64,000 bases of DNA from Benincasa hispida. Taxonomy: Eukaryota > Streptophyta > Magnoliopsida > Cucurbitales > Cucurbitaceae. Shown here piece by piece: positions 1 to 10,427 of this stretch. Both the position numbers and the translations under genes were made by a program. The DNA is taken from the NCBI RefSeq assembly GCF_009727055.1, contig NC_052357.1, positions 84,218,970 to 84,282,969 of the forward strand. Direction: 5' to 3'. Position 1 is the stretch's first letter, and the number at the start of each line of letters is the position of its first letter. Below the pieces are notes generated by a model that searched no databases, was not told the origin of the DNA, and saw only the letters and a program-made list of their open reading frames with translations.

Positions 1-18
1 TTAATTAAACCATAGAAA

Positions 19-188
19 GCATGATTATAGGGCTAATAATTAATTTTGTAATAGTTATAAAATTAATATTGAGTAACCATCAACCTATAATAAAGAGTTG
101 CATGCATGATTATAGGGCTAATAATTAATTTTGTAATAGTTATAAAATTAATATTTAGTAACCATCAACCTATAATAAAGAGTTGCAT
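19..188. repeat. 85-bp direct tandem duplication
   Basis: Two adjacent copies of an 85-bp AT-rich segment, each beginning GCATGATTATAGGGC, start at 19 and 104 and differ at very few positions (for example TTGAGTAACC against TTTAGTAACC). The near identity suggests a recent duplication or an assembly duplication. No coding content is seen. Confidence 0.85.
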
Positions 189-637
189 GCAAACTTATGA
201 TCTTAGAGAATTGGAATTAATTTTAAAATGTTTAAAATTAATTTAGACCTTAGATCACATTAATTTTAATATGATTAGAATTAAATCCTATTTTTTAAAA
301 TAGATTTAAAATATGATTGAGTAGGACAAATAAGATTTTAGGTTATAATGGAACTCTACCAGTGAAGTTTTGTCTAGGCTTGGGGTACTTAAGATGACAG
401 TTTATGGAATACATCTTACTTGGGAACTGAACTGGAACTTTAGTTGAATTAACTTTAATTCTGTTAGTATGCAATATCACTAGGTTAATTAAATGATTTA
501 ATTCACCTAGAACATCAGAGTAAAGACCTTATTATAAGAGTTATAATAAGCATACACTTAGATAGAATCATTAGCCGGAATTTAACTAAGTTCAATAAAA
601 CCTTAAGACAGTAGAACACTTTAGTGGGAGAAAAATG
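189..637 (+). other. Probable Copia 3' untranslated region ending in a polypurine tract
   Basis: No gene. The stretch ends in TTTAGTGGGAGAAAAA directly before an LTR-like TGTTGG start. That is the usual position and composition of a Copia polypurine tract, so I read 189-637 as the untranslated end of a Copia element whose coding part lies left of the window. This is inference from layout. Confidence 0.45.
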
Positions 638-1978
638 TGTTGGCTTTCTAACCCTTAATCCTAAATAAATAAATAAATTATTTAATATTTTGATGATAAC
701 AAACCTACTTTTATTTATTAATAATTTGAGTGTTTTGAAGTGGCCATTATATAGAGCTCAGAACAACAGTTTCAACGCAATTTGAATCACCTAAATCGGA
801 CCTCAAACAAAGAAGAGATAGTCGAAACAAGTTTAATGGAAAAATCCCGAGCTGAAATGTGCCACTTGGAGCAATGGAAAAGTGACACATGGTGGGCTTT
901 TGATTTTTGGATTTGTTTTAAAAAGAATATGAATTTAATATTATTTTATGTTTGTGTCTAACGACTAGTTTTGGATACAGGGTGGACATTTCCTTTTTGT
1001 TGGATTTTAAAAGAAATGATTTTTAAAGATATATATTATTATATTATTTTTTGTTTGTGTCTAAAGACTAGTTGAGTTTAAATCTCTACCATTCAATTTT
1101 CTTTTATTAACATCCAATGGCTCAAATTAAATTTGGATTTCACCATCCTCCACTATTTAAATAATACTTCTTCTCCTCCAAATTAACAAAACAATTTTAC
1201 ATTATTTTTCAATCCTCTATAACTCAAAGCCACCATTGTTATACTCTCTCTTTAAGTTTCAATTTTCTTCTTTTCATCTAATTCTTGAGAGAGATATCTT
1301 ATGTATTGTGAGGATTGATTTGTTGTGAGCAAAAGCTTGTAAATCTATTATTCAAGAGAGTTTTTCTCATATTTTTCTTCATTTCCAAATTCATTGTAAT
1401 GGTTGCTCTTGATCCCTAAAAAGAGTGGTTGTAATAGTTTAATCCTCAACCGTGGAAAAGATCGGGTTCGTTTTTACTCCCAAAAAAAAAGAACATTGTA
1501 GTAGTTTGACTCTAAGCTGTGGAAAGAGTTGAGTTCATAGTGACATACCCAAGAGGAGTTTGGGAAGTGAATGTAGGCCGGTTGTGCCGATCCACTACAA
1601 AATTCTCAGTGTTAATTTCTCTATCCTTCTCTTACTTTTATTTTGCAATTAATTTATTGTTATATTTTATTGTATTAAATTAATTGCAATATTTGTTCCT
1701 TAAATTAAATGCTTAATGTTTATTTAGGTTGGTTGAATTGATCTTTACATATCTCATACCAATCTTGTTCTTAGAATCAAATTGGGTGCTTTAAAGTAGT
1801 ATTATTAACTTCTTGATTATTTTGAATTGAATTTATTTAAATTAATTTATTGTTTAAATTAATTATTAGCAAAAAGTTTGTTAATTTATTTAATTGGGCT
1901 CACACTAAGTAAAAAAGTATTAATTAGTTTTATTAAACCCTATTCATCCCCTTCTAGGGTTGTCATACCGATCCTACA
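638..1978 (+). mobile_element. Copia-type LTR (about 1.34 kb)
   Basis: The segment begins TGTTGGCTTTC after a purine-rich tract and ends ..ATCCTACA before AAATGGTAT, which resembles the start of a Met-tRNA primer site (TGGTATCAGAGC) that then diverges. A TATA-like CTATTTAAATA near 1150 and a pyrimidine-rich leader downstream fit an LTR promoter. Both flanks look like element sequence (polypurine tract left, decayed primer site right), so it may be shared by two partial elements. No target duplication was identified. Confidence 0.55.
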
Positions 1979-2637
1979 AAATGGTATATAGGATATATTA
2001 GTTCTTAGTTCTCACGTCCCTAAGAGTTTACACCGTGAGATCCATTCTCGACTTCGTGTCGTCCTGGACATGGTCTCTCTTCAGAAAGCGTTTGCATGGG
2101 TCAATATCAAGGTCAATAGGGAAAGTGTTCATAGTAAGTGGGAGAAGGACACGTGTCAACGTATCCTACGGTCTTCTTCATTAAGTTGCACCATGGGATT
2201 CCTATGATCCGTCTGCATGTCGTCCTAGAGCAACAACCCCTTCGGAGGGCATGATCATAGGATTCGGGGCAACGCAAACTTCAGTAATAGATAGGGTTTC
2301 TTAGGTTAATCTTTCAACCGTTGTCTTTCCTTATGGTAGCCTATTGAAGCGTACCTCTGGGATATGAAAATGAGAGGGTCATAATTACGGGATGAATTAA
2401 GCTAGTTAATGAATGCTTGGCTGAAAAATGATAGCTAAGAACTATAGGAATAAGAGTTATTTTGGTATTAGTAATTAGCTAAGATTGTCTCAATTCATGA
2501 AAGGGGTAGCTGATCACCCTTCGGTGGCTGTTACTTTAACCTCTGAAGTATCGTTGCAAAACCTAAAGCAATAGTTTAATTAGGGTTCTTTGATTGCTTG
2601 TTTTTGCTAAATTGATTGGATGCTTGTATTTTAAGTA
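1979..2637 (+). other. Probable Copia leader between LTR and gag
   Basis: No open reading frame of note. The stretch lies between the LTR end and the first gag residues, where a Copia untranslated leader is expected. A decayed primer-binding site may be at 1982-1987. It could instead be flanking DNA joined by recombination. Confidence 0.35.
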
Positions 2638-5600
2638 ATGGGTTACAACAAATATAACGAATACGATCAATTGTTTGTTATTCGTTTCAGCATGTCTTCA
2701 ATTATATTCTTGCTAAAGAACGAAAAACTAACCGATGAAAACTATGCGACGTGGAAATCTAACTTGAATAAGATTCTAGTTTTAGATGATTTGTGGTTCG
2801 TCTTAATGGAGAAGTGTTCTCCAATCCCTGCTTGAAATGTATCTCAAGCAATGAGGGATGCTCGTGACCAATGGACAAAGGCCAATAACAAGGCTCGAGC
2901 TAATTCTTGGCAAGTATGTCTGACGTTCTTACCAAGAAACACGAGGCCATGATCACTCACTTCAGATCATGGAGTCCCTCTAGGAGATATTTGTGAAGGA
3001 GCCCAGATAAAGGACCTTGAGGGAAAACGGATCGTTCCAATTTCCAAATTTTCACATAATATAGGATTTTACAGAAGAAGAACATACAATTATGTACTTA
3101 GTATAGAAACTAAAGCATGCTAAAAAAACATGTGAAAGAATAAAATTGGGTTCAAGAACCCTTACTTTTGAAGACCGTTCTTCAATGGATTCCCTCGAAT
3201 AATACAGACACCACCATGATGGCTACCTTGATATTCTTTGGGATGAGAATCCAGGAGTTAGGTGCTCTGGCTATTTTGGTAGAGAGGGAAGAATTTTGAA
3301 AGAGGAGATAAGGAGAAGAAAGGATCTCACAGAACCTTTCTGTAAAGAGAAAATTTCTCTGTTCTCTTTCTCTGTTTTCACACATTGTAGAGAATAGGGA
3401 ACTACTTCCCCGCTCACACATCTGAGAGAGCAAAAGGAGGGAAGGGAGTTACAACTCCCTCCCATAATTAGTTTTTCTAAATAAATTAATAAATTAAACT
3501 TTATTTATTTATTTATTTAATAAAACATTTAATGTGTGTATGTCTCCTACCAATGGCTTTTAATATAAATCTCATTTATATTAAATTTAATTATATGAAT
3601 CATATTCATATAATTAATATTTGAATCATATTCAAATATTTATTTCCTCTCAAGTATACTTTATTTTATAATGTATCAAATACATTATAGTAATTATATC
3701 ATATATAACTAAAATTAAATTAATTATATCAAATATAATTAATTTCCTCAATTAATTTGAAAAATTCAAATTAATCTAAAAAATAATTCTTATTTATTCA
3801 CGTTGAGCTACCAAGGGGACCTCATGGATCAGTAGCTTGAAGCTACAACCGTATGTAAATAATTAATTAAACTTTTTTAATTAAATTATTCACTGTTCAT
3901 TAACTGTCAGGCACTCCACTAAAGACTGACAACTGCACTCTTCGCACTACAGATATATTTCTGTGTCCATTGGATATCACAAGTCAACAGTACGAAAACT
4001 CTTCATAAATTGGTCGTAAGTACAGCTGGGCCAAAATTACCGTTTTGCCCCTGTAGTCACATCAACTTCTTAAATACCACTAATCTTTCTAATGAACAAT
4101 AAATTATAGTCCAACTATGATCAAAATCCTCTCAAGCCAGGACAAGATGTGGCACCACATTGTTCAAGCCTCGGAATCAGCTCTTAAGAGAGCAATTTAT
4201 CTACTTACCCCGATGTTGGGGAATAAGTGAATTCCTTCTTGTGTAGTAGTGTTCCCAACTCCCCAATCAGACGAATCCTCAAAATGGTAGGTTTATTGAG
4301 TCGACGATTTGACCACTCTCACCCATACAAATCAAAGGACTGCCTTCATAGGTAGGAGTTTACAACTCACTCAAGATTCAGATCATGTTACCTATGGTCA
4401 TCCTGGTGAAATGTAAGTCTATATTATGAAAGGTATTATATAATGAGACTAAACATTTCGTGGTCCGATCTTATACATACTCTTTTGTATAGAATATCCC
4501 GCTCACATGTTTCCACATGAATGATCAGGATCAGATCATTTGTAGCACTTTATAACAAATGTAACATTAACAAAGTAGGCCATACTCATAAGGTACCTAG
4601 CCTTATCCATCTACTACAGACCATTTAGGTTATCACTTAAACAGGATCCACCCGTATGTCTCTACATACATGTTTAAGCTACAAGATGACCTTGGATCTT
4701 AGTTCATTGGTTTGTGGTTAATGAAACTAAAATTGAAATAAAATATCATATGTTTTATTAAATAAATAAGATGTTTGTACATTATAATTACAAACTATAA
4801 GACCCTATGAGATTTAGGGCACCAACCCCAACAATTTGGACAACTGTCCTCTCAGATCCGACATGAGGCTTTCAAGTACGTTTATAATGCATGAATGAAA
4901 AAGGCCAATCAATCGAAGAACATGTTCTTAACCTGATGGTCCACTTCAATGTCACCAAAATGAATGAAGCGGTCATCGACGAGTAAAGTCAAGTGTTTTT
5001 TATTCTGAAATCTCTTCCAAAGAGTTTCCTCCAATTCTGTAGGAATGTGGTTATGAATAAAATAGAGTACACCATAACTACCCTCCTAAGTGAGTTACCG
5101 ACTTATCAGTCTCTTATGAAAAATAAGAGACCAATAAAATGAAAGGCAATATTGCCCCATTCCAGAAAGTTCCATAAGGGTTTATCCTCTGGAACTAAGT
5201 ATGTACCTTCATCGTCTGGTTCTAAGAAGATCGAGAAGAAGAAAGGAATGAAAAGGAAGGCTCTCGCTGCTGGGAGAGGTAAGAGTAAGGCCAATGTGGC
5301 TGATAATGGCAAGTGCTTCCACTGAAATGTGGATGGTCACTAGAATCGCAATTTCCCAAAGTACCTCGCTGAGAAGAAGAAAAAAAGGAAGGTAAATATT
5401 ATTTACTTGTCCTAGAAACTTTTTTAGTGGAAAATGACCATAATATCTCGAACTTAATTCAGGAGTCATTGATCATGTTTGTTCTTCTTAATAGGGAACT
5501 AGTTCCTTCCAGTAACTTGAGAAGGGTGAAATGACGTTCAAGGTTGGAACGGGAGACACCATTTCAGCTCATGCAATGGGAGCTGCAAAGTTATTTTTTG

Positions 5601-6303
5601 GAAATAGAAACTTGTTTTTAGAAAACTTGTATATAGTTCCTAAAATTAAAAGGAACCTTATATCTATTTCTTTCTTAATTGAACAAATGTATTCAATATC
5701 TTTTTCTTTTAATGAAGCATTCATTATGAAAAATGGTGTGACTATTTGTTCGACTAAATAAGAAAACAACTTGTATGTGTTAAGACCAACTGAACAAAAG
5801 CACTTTTAAATCATGAGATATTTAAAATTGCTAATACTCAAACAAAAAGGCAAAGAATTTCTCCAAGTAACAATATACATATCTTTGGCACTTGAGATCA
5901 GGTCACATAAATTTCGACAGGATTAAAAGATTGGTAAAGAATGGACTTCTAAGCGAGTTAGAAGATGATTCATTACCTCTATGTGAATCCTATGTTGAAT
6001 GAAAAATGACTAAAAGACCTTTTTAGTGGAAAATATTATAGAGCCAAAGAGCCCTTAAAGCTCACACATTTAAATCTTTGTGGTCCAATGAACCTAAATT
6101 CTCGAAGAGGGTATGAATACTTCATCTCTTTCACAGATGATTATTCGAGGTATGGTTACTTATACCTAATGAAACGTAAGTTTGAAGACCTTAAAAAATT
6201 CAAGGAGTATAAGGCTGAAGTTGAAAACCTGTTAGGTAAAATGATTAAACACTTAGATCTGATCGGGGTGGAGAGTACATAGTTTGAAGAAATTATATCT
6301 TGA
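2638..6303 (+). pseudogene. Copia gag-protease-integrase fragment, split by a solo LTR
   Basis: Remnant of a Ty1/copia polyprotein. Gag starts near 2638-2690 (NYATWKSNLNKILVLDDL) and runs to 2993, is interrupted by the LTR at 2994-4833, and resumes at 4834 with FGQLSSQIRHEA. Further on are a zinc knuckle around 5310-5360 (CFH..DGH), the post-protease region at 5531-5760 (MTFKVGTGD..KRNLISISFLIE) and an integrase segment at 6088-6282 (YFISFTDDYSRYGYLYLM). It ends at SDRGGEY near 6260-6280, part of the integrase catalytic core. Stops and frameshifts are frequent, and reverse transcriptase and RNase H are absent after 6303, so it is truncated and dead. The protein style is one common in cucurbit genomes, which is recognition and not a search. 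Confidence 0.85.
2994..4833 (-). mobile_element. Solo Copia LTR (family F) nested in Copia gag
   Basis: An 1840-bp segment bounded by TG (TGAAGGAGCC) and CA (..CACCAACCCCAACA). It is flanked by a perfect 5-bp target duplication ATTTG at 2989-2993 and 4834-4838. Removing it and one ATTTG restores the gag frame across the site. Read on the minus strand it begins TGTTGGGGTTGGTGCCC, like the 3' LTR at 10428, which fixes the orientation as minus. There is no internal coding region, so it is a solo LTR left by LTR-LTR recombination. Related copies are at 8100, 10428, 43653 and 62253. Confidence 0.9.
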
Positions 6304-6741
6304 AATGCATAAGTATTAGATATGAGTTTATTTGTGAAGGGTTCTCACCCGTAGTTGGATGCTTGCATGACACCCGTGGGGGCAAGCTAAAACGAAAGTA
6401 GGATACCTGGAACAACGCATGGGTAAAATGAAAATTCATAATTGTTTTTTTTTTTGCTATTCAGCATTTATCTTAAAAAGTGCATCTAACGCATTGCTGG
6501 TTTAGAAAAAACAAGAATGTTTTGAGAAATGAAAGGAGTTGTGATAAAAAGCCTGCTGCACCTGAAACTAAACGTTAGTCCTTTTAGAAAAGAGTTAAGC
6601 TGAGTTATATTTTCCAAACTCTTATCTCAAGCTTATGACTGAATATGAAGAGAGGCGAACTCCGCACACTTAAGACAAAGGAGACGACAAAGAATTATTT
6701 TGGAATGCTTGAGGACAAGCATTGTTCAAATTTGGGGGTGG
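6304..6741 (+). other. 3' end of a Tat/Athila-like gypsy element with polypurine tract
   Basis: No coding region survives. The stretch ends with GGACAAGCATTGTTC and the polypurine tract AAATTTGGGGGTGG (6728-6741) directly before a TG start. This 'TTTGGGGGTGG' tract followed by an LTR is characteristic of plant Tat/Athila-type Ty3/gypsy elements. The join to the Copia fragment at about 6303 is abrupt, pointing to insertion or recombination. Confidence 0.55.
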
Positions 6742-8099
6742 TGATAATTTGTAGAAATACAAGTTATTTTTGCTCTTAAGTTAGAATAATTAAGGTTTTT
6801 AATGATAGATTCTCCTAATTTTTAGAAGAAACGCATGGATTTATTCAAACATTAGCAAACTCATACAAAAGAAGTTTTATCACCAAATATCGCGGCACTA
6901 ACGCATTGTATTGCAGGATTTTAACGCAAGGATTAACGCTAACGCATTAGACAAGTGTCGTAGGAAAAGCTCTAACGCATGGGCCATGCGTTTGAGGGAG
7001 TTCAACGCAGAGAAGATTCATTGCTCCAGGCTGATTGTGTCATATCACCATTTGCAAGTATGGGCATCTGCAGCAGGCAGCGTCTGAAAAGCTTCCACGT
7101 AGCAGACGGCATTTGAAAAGCTTCCGAGTGTCAGGCGACTAATCAGGGCATGGACTTTAATGTTGACCAGGATATAGACTTTAATGCTGCCCATTCACTA
7201 AGTGGACGTGACCAACGCCTATAAATAGAGGAAGTCCCTCCAGAGTTAAAGAGTTCGAAAATTATCAAGATCCCTACTCTCTGTATAGTGTAGTCATAGT
7301 TTTAGTTCTGTAGAGGTTGTGCTGTGGTGCTAGACGATCAGAAGGGTTGAGAACCACCACCACCGTCGGTCAGGGAGCGGAGGAAGCTACTCTTGAGAAA
7401 GATACTCTATCTAATTCCTAACCAAGTGATTGTACACAACGAGATTGAGCCAAAGAAATACAAGAGATTGTATTCTTTGGCTTGACTCAGTTTCCTTCTT
7501 CTCATTTATCACTTCAGTTCATTTGATTAAATATTGCTTTTGTAAAGACTCTCTGTTTCTTTATAAAATTCATATATTTGATCCATCATACTTGTCATTG
7601 TTTATTTCTTGTTTATGTTGAATGCATTAATACTATGCACAACTTCATTCTAAAGCTCAAGCCAACTTGACAAATTGGTAACAACATCTTTTAACTTAGA
7701 TTGTTCGAAAGAATAACTAAGTTGCATTAAGTAGGACGCCTAGTACCTGTCTCTTATACACATCTAGATGTGTATAAGAGACAGGGTCTGCGTTTGGTTA
7801 ACTGAATCCCTGAGTTCGACCCTGGACTTACCAGGAACCTAAAATAGATTTATACTTGGGTCTCGTTTAGGAAAACTTGAACGTCATTAGAAGAAGTTGT
7901 GTGCGTTCTGCTGCAAATATCTGACGCCTCAACGCGTTACATTTACTTAAATGCATCAAAGCATAAACACATCACTTATACTTGGAATTTATTTCTCCAA
8001 TTTATTTTACACAATACACTCTTAGAGCAAATCACGATAGCAACGAACAGAACACTTGTGATGTATAATATATGTAATTAACTCACGTCTTGATTTTGC
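6742..8099 (+). mobile_element. Tat/Athila-like gypsy LTR remnant (extent uncertain)
   Basis: Starts TGATAATTTGTAG right after the polypurine tract. A TATA box (CCTATAAATAGAGG, about 7208-7221) with a transcribed-looking region downstream fits an LTR promoter. The motif AACGCA recurs many times between 6480 and 7930. A sequencing-adapter junction at 7747-7784 interrupts it, so the right half may not be truly contiguous with the left. The 3' end of the LTR is not defined. Confidence 0.5.
7747..7784. other. Nextera mate-pair junction adapter (artefact)
   Basis: A perfect 38-bp palindrome made of CTGTCTCTTATACACATCT and its reverse complement. The 19-bp half is the Tn5 mosaic end used in Nextera libraries; two copies head to head form the mate-pair circularisation junction. 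It is not plant DNA. The sequence left and right of it may come from sites several kilobases apart. Confidence 0.97.
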
Positions 8100-10074
8100 T
8101 CAATTGATTGTTTTATTTACTTGACCAGAAACCAATAAACTAAAATCCCCGGTTGTCCTTATGTAACTTAAGCATGTATGTGGTGAATACAAGTGGATCA
8201 TGTCTTAAGTGATAACCAAAATGGTTTGTAGTATATAGATATAGGAGGGAAACCTTATCCTGGTAACGTTACAGATGCGGCCCGCTTTGTGGAATAGTTA
8301 CAAGTGTTGTGACTTGTCACAGATGGTTTGATCTTGATTATTCGTGTAGAGGACATGCGAACAGGACATCCTATACAAAGAGTTTGTATAAGACCTAACC
8401 ATGAACTATTAACGTCTCATTATATAACACCGTTCATGATAGAGACTTCACTTCACTCGGATGACCATAGATAAGATGACCTCAATCCTGAGTGAGTTGG
8501 GAACTCTTGCCATTGAGGGCGATCCTTTGATTTGCATGGATTCGAGTGACCAGGCCGCCGACTCAAACCTACCACTTTGGGGATTCGTCTGATTTGGGAG
8601 CTGGGAACTTGCTACACAAGATAAAATTCACTCTTTCACGGAAGCATAGACAAGTAGATAGATAGCTCCCTTAAGGGCTGATTCCAGGGCTTGAACGATG
8701 TGGCGCCACACACCTTTTCATGACCCGAAAGGTGTTCACATATAGTTGGACTATGTTGTATTGTTCATTAGAGGGATCAGTGGTACTTAAGGAGTGAGAT
8801 GTAACTACAGAGGCAAAATGGTAAATTGGCCCAACTGTAGATACGAGCATCTGTGAAGGGTTATCGTACTCATGATTGGTTATATCCGATAGACACCGAA
8901 CCTAGACAGTTAATGGATGGTGGATCTCGTGGCTAAAGAGTTTAGTCAGTTATTCATGTACTGTTGGAGTTTCGAGCCATAGGTCCATAAGGTCCCTTTG
9001 GTAGCTTGGATACAAGTTGAGAATCAGTTTTTGGGTCAATTTGAAATGTTCAAATTGACAAGAGGGAGTTCGATTATATATGATATAATTGAACTGGTTA
9101 ATTATATATGATATGAATGACTAAATGTATGAGATACATTATTTTAAAGGAAATTAGATACAAATATGATTTATATCAAGTAGAGGAGAAAACACTATAG
9201 TTGTTTTATGATATCAAACTATATGTTAAGAATATAATATGATTATATTCATTATTTTATTAATTGGGCGGTTATGAGATAATTGGCCGAAGTTTTCTTC
9301 AAATTCGTGCGATAGTGGGAAGTTCAATTCAGTTCTATTAACTGAAGAATAAAATGAAAATAGTTTTCATTTTGCTAAATACATGTTAATTCGCTCACAG
9401 TGTGAAAGTCTTGTATCGCTTAGTGTTAAGAGCCTATACGATAGCGCCCACCTACTAAACGATCGCACACCCGCATTTCCTAAACAATCACCCTTGATTA
9501 TCTAAATGATCGCTTATCTTTACTAGACGATCCCTTAGCGGTTGCATGTAACTAAAAGATCGCTTACCTTCTCATAGATGGTCGCTTAACAATTACGATC
9601 ATGTACCCCGACCTAGACGATCAAGCACCCGACTATACGATAGTCTTCCCTTTCTCCCACTTGCTTGTTTGTAGTACACGATAGCTTTTCCTCTTCCCCT
9701 CTACCAATTCCATCAAAGTCCATCTTTTGGATTCTCACTCCGAAAATACTGAGGGCTTCGAGTGGTGGTGCCATCCTTGTTTGTTGTTGTTCGTGCACTG
9801 CTGTTTGTGTAGATGACTGTGGTGTTGCTGGACGATTGCTTGTTGGACGAGAAAGAGCAAGAGGATTTTATTCACGGTGAGATCGAGTTCTTGTGAATAA
9901 AGTCTTCAATTGGTACGTTCTCTCGGTTTTTTGTTTTTATCTTTTAAAGCATGCCAGTAATTTAGTATTTTCAATGCATATCTATATGTTAGAATGTATG
10001 TGTGAAAATTCTGTCACAATAAATTGGAAAGATCCGCTTCCGCTCATAGGTACTCTTGTATAAGAGTTCCTTCA
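8100..10074 (+). mobile_element. Copia LTR, family F, 5' truncated
   Basis: Homologous, in opposite orientation, to the solo LTRs at 2994-4833 and 62253-63588. Shared blocks include the AAGCATGTATGTGG region near 8170, GATGCGGCCCGC near 8274, and the terminus GAGTTCCTTCA ending at 10074. The TGTTGGGG start found in other copies is missing, so the left end is broken near 8100. It contains a dense cluster of CGATCG-type short repeats (9420-9650). A 71-codon open frame at 9665-9880 is not regarded as a gene. The next base begins Copia RNase H sequence. Confidence 0.75.
9420..9660. repeat. Short-repeat cluster of (A/G)ACGATCG motifs inside LTR
   Basis: About ten degenerate copies of CTAAACGATCGC or similar (AAACGATCG, TAGACGATC, TAAATGATCG), spaced roughly 15-30 bases. 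The same cluster, reverse complemented, is at 62660-62890 in the nested copy, so it belongs to the LTR family and is not local. Confidence 0.7.
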
Positions 10075-10290
10075 AATGGAACAGTAGCCAACTCTAAATA
10101 GTCTCGTAGCCATAAACGAGGTAAACATATTGAGAGGAAGTACCACATGATATGGGAGATTGTGCAACGAGGAGATGTGATTGTCACCAAGATCGCTTTA
10201 GAGCACAACATCGTTGATCCATTACGAAGACTCTCTCAGTTAAAGTGTCTGAGGGTCATCTAGAGAGTCTAGTTCTGGGAGATATGTACA
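10075..10290 (+). pseudogene. Copia RNase H C-terminal fragment
   Basis: Translated from 10075 this reads NGTVANSK*SRSHKRGKHIERK followed by WEIVQRGDVIVTKIALEHNIVDP, with two further stops near the end. This matches the C-terminal RNase H end of Copia polyproteins, where the closing segment carries the HIERKYH and EHNIxDP signatures. The N-terminal part of RNase H and all upstream domains are missing because the LTR at 8100-10074 abuts it. It precedes a polypurine tract and a 3' LTR, the normal order of a Copia 3' end. Confidence 0.85.
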
Positions 10291-10412
10291 TTGTATAGCC
10301 TAGGGCAAGTATGTGTAATGGATATATGGATGCCCTAGTTTATTGTATTTATTTACCATTCTTGGTGTTTTGGATTATTAATATTATGTACATCGCACTA
10401 ACTAGAGTTTTA

Positions 10413-10427
10413 GTTCAAATGGGAGTT
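10413..10427 (+). other. Copia polypurine tract
   Basis: GTTCAAATGGGAGTT sits immediately before the TGTTGAG start of the LTR and after the RNase H remnant, as expected of the plus-strand primer of a Copia element. It fixes the orientation of LTR family F. Confidence 0.6.

Noticed and set aside
7813..7850. tRNA-like phrase GAGTTCGACCCTGG
   Set aside because: It resembles a T-loop, but no acceptor stem, anticodon arm or D-arm could be folded around it; more likely the end of a gypsy LTR.
9613..9880. Open frames on both strands in the family F LTR
   Set aside because: They lie in an LTR shared with the 62-kb copy, where the frame is not kept; chance open frames.
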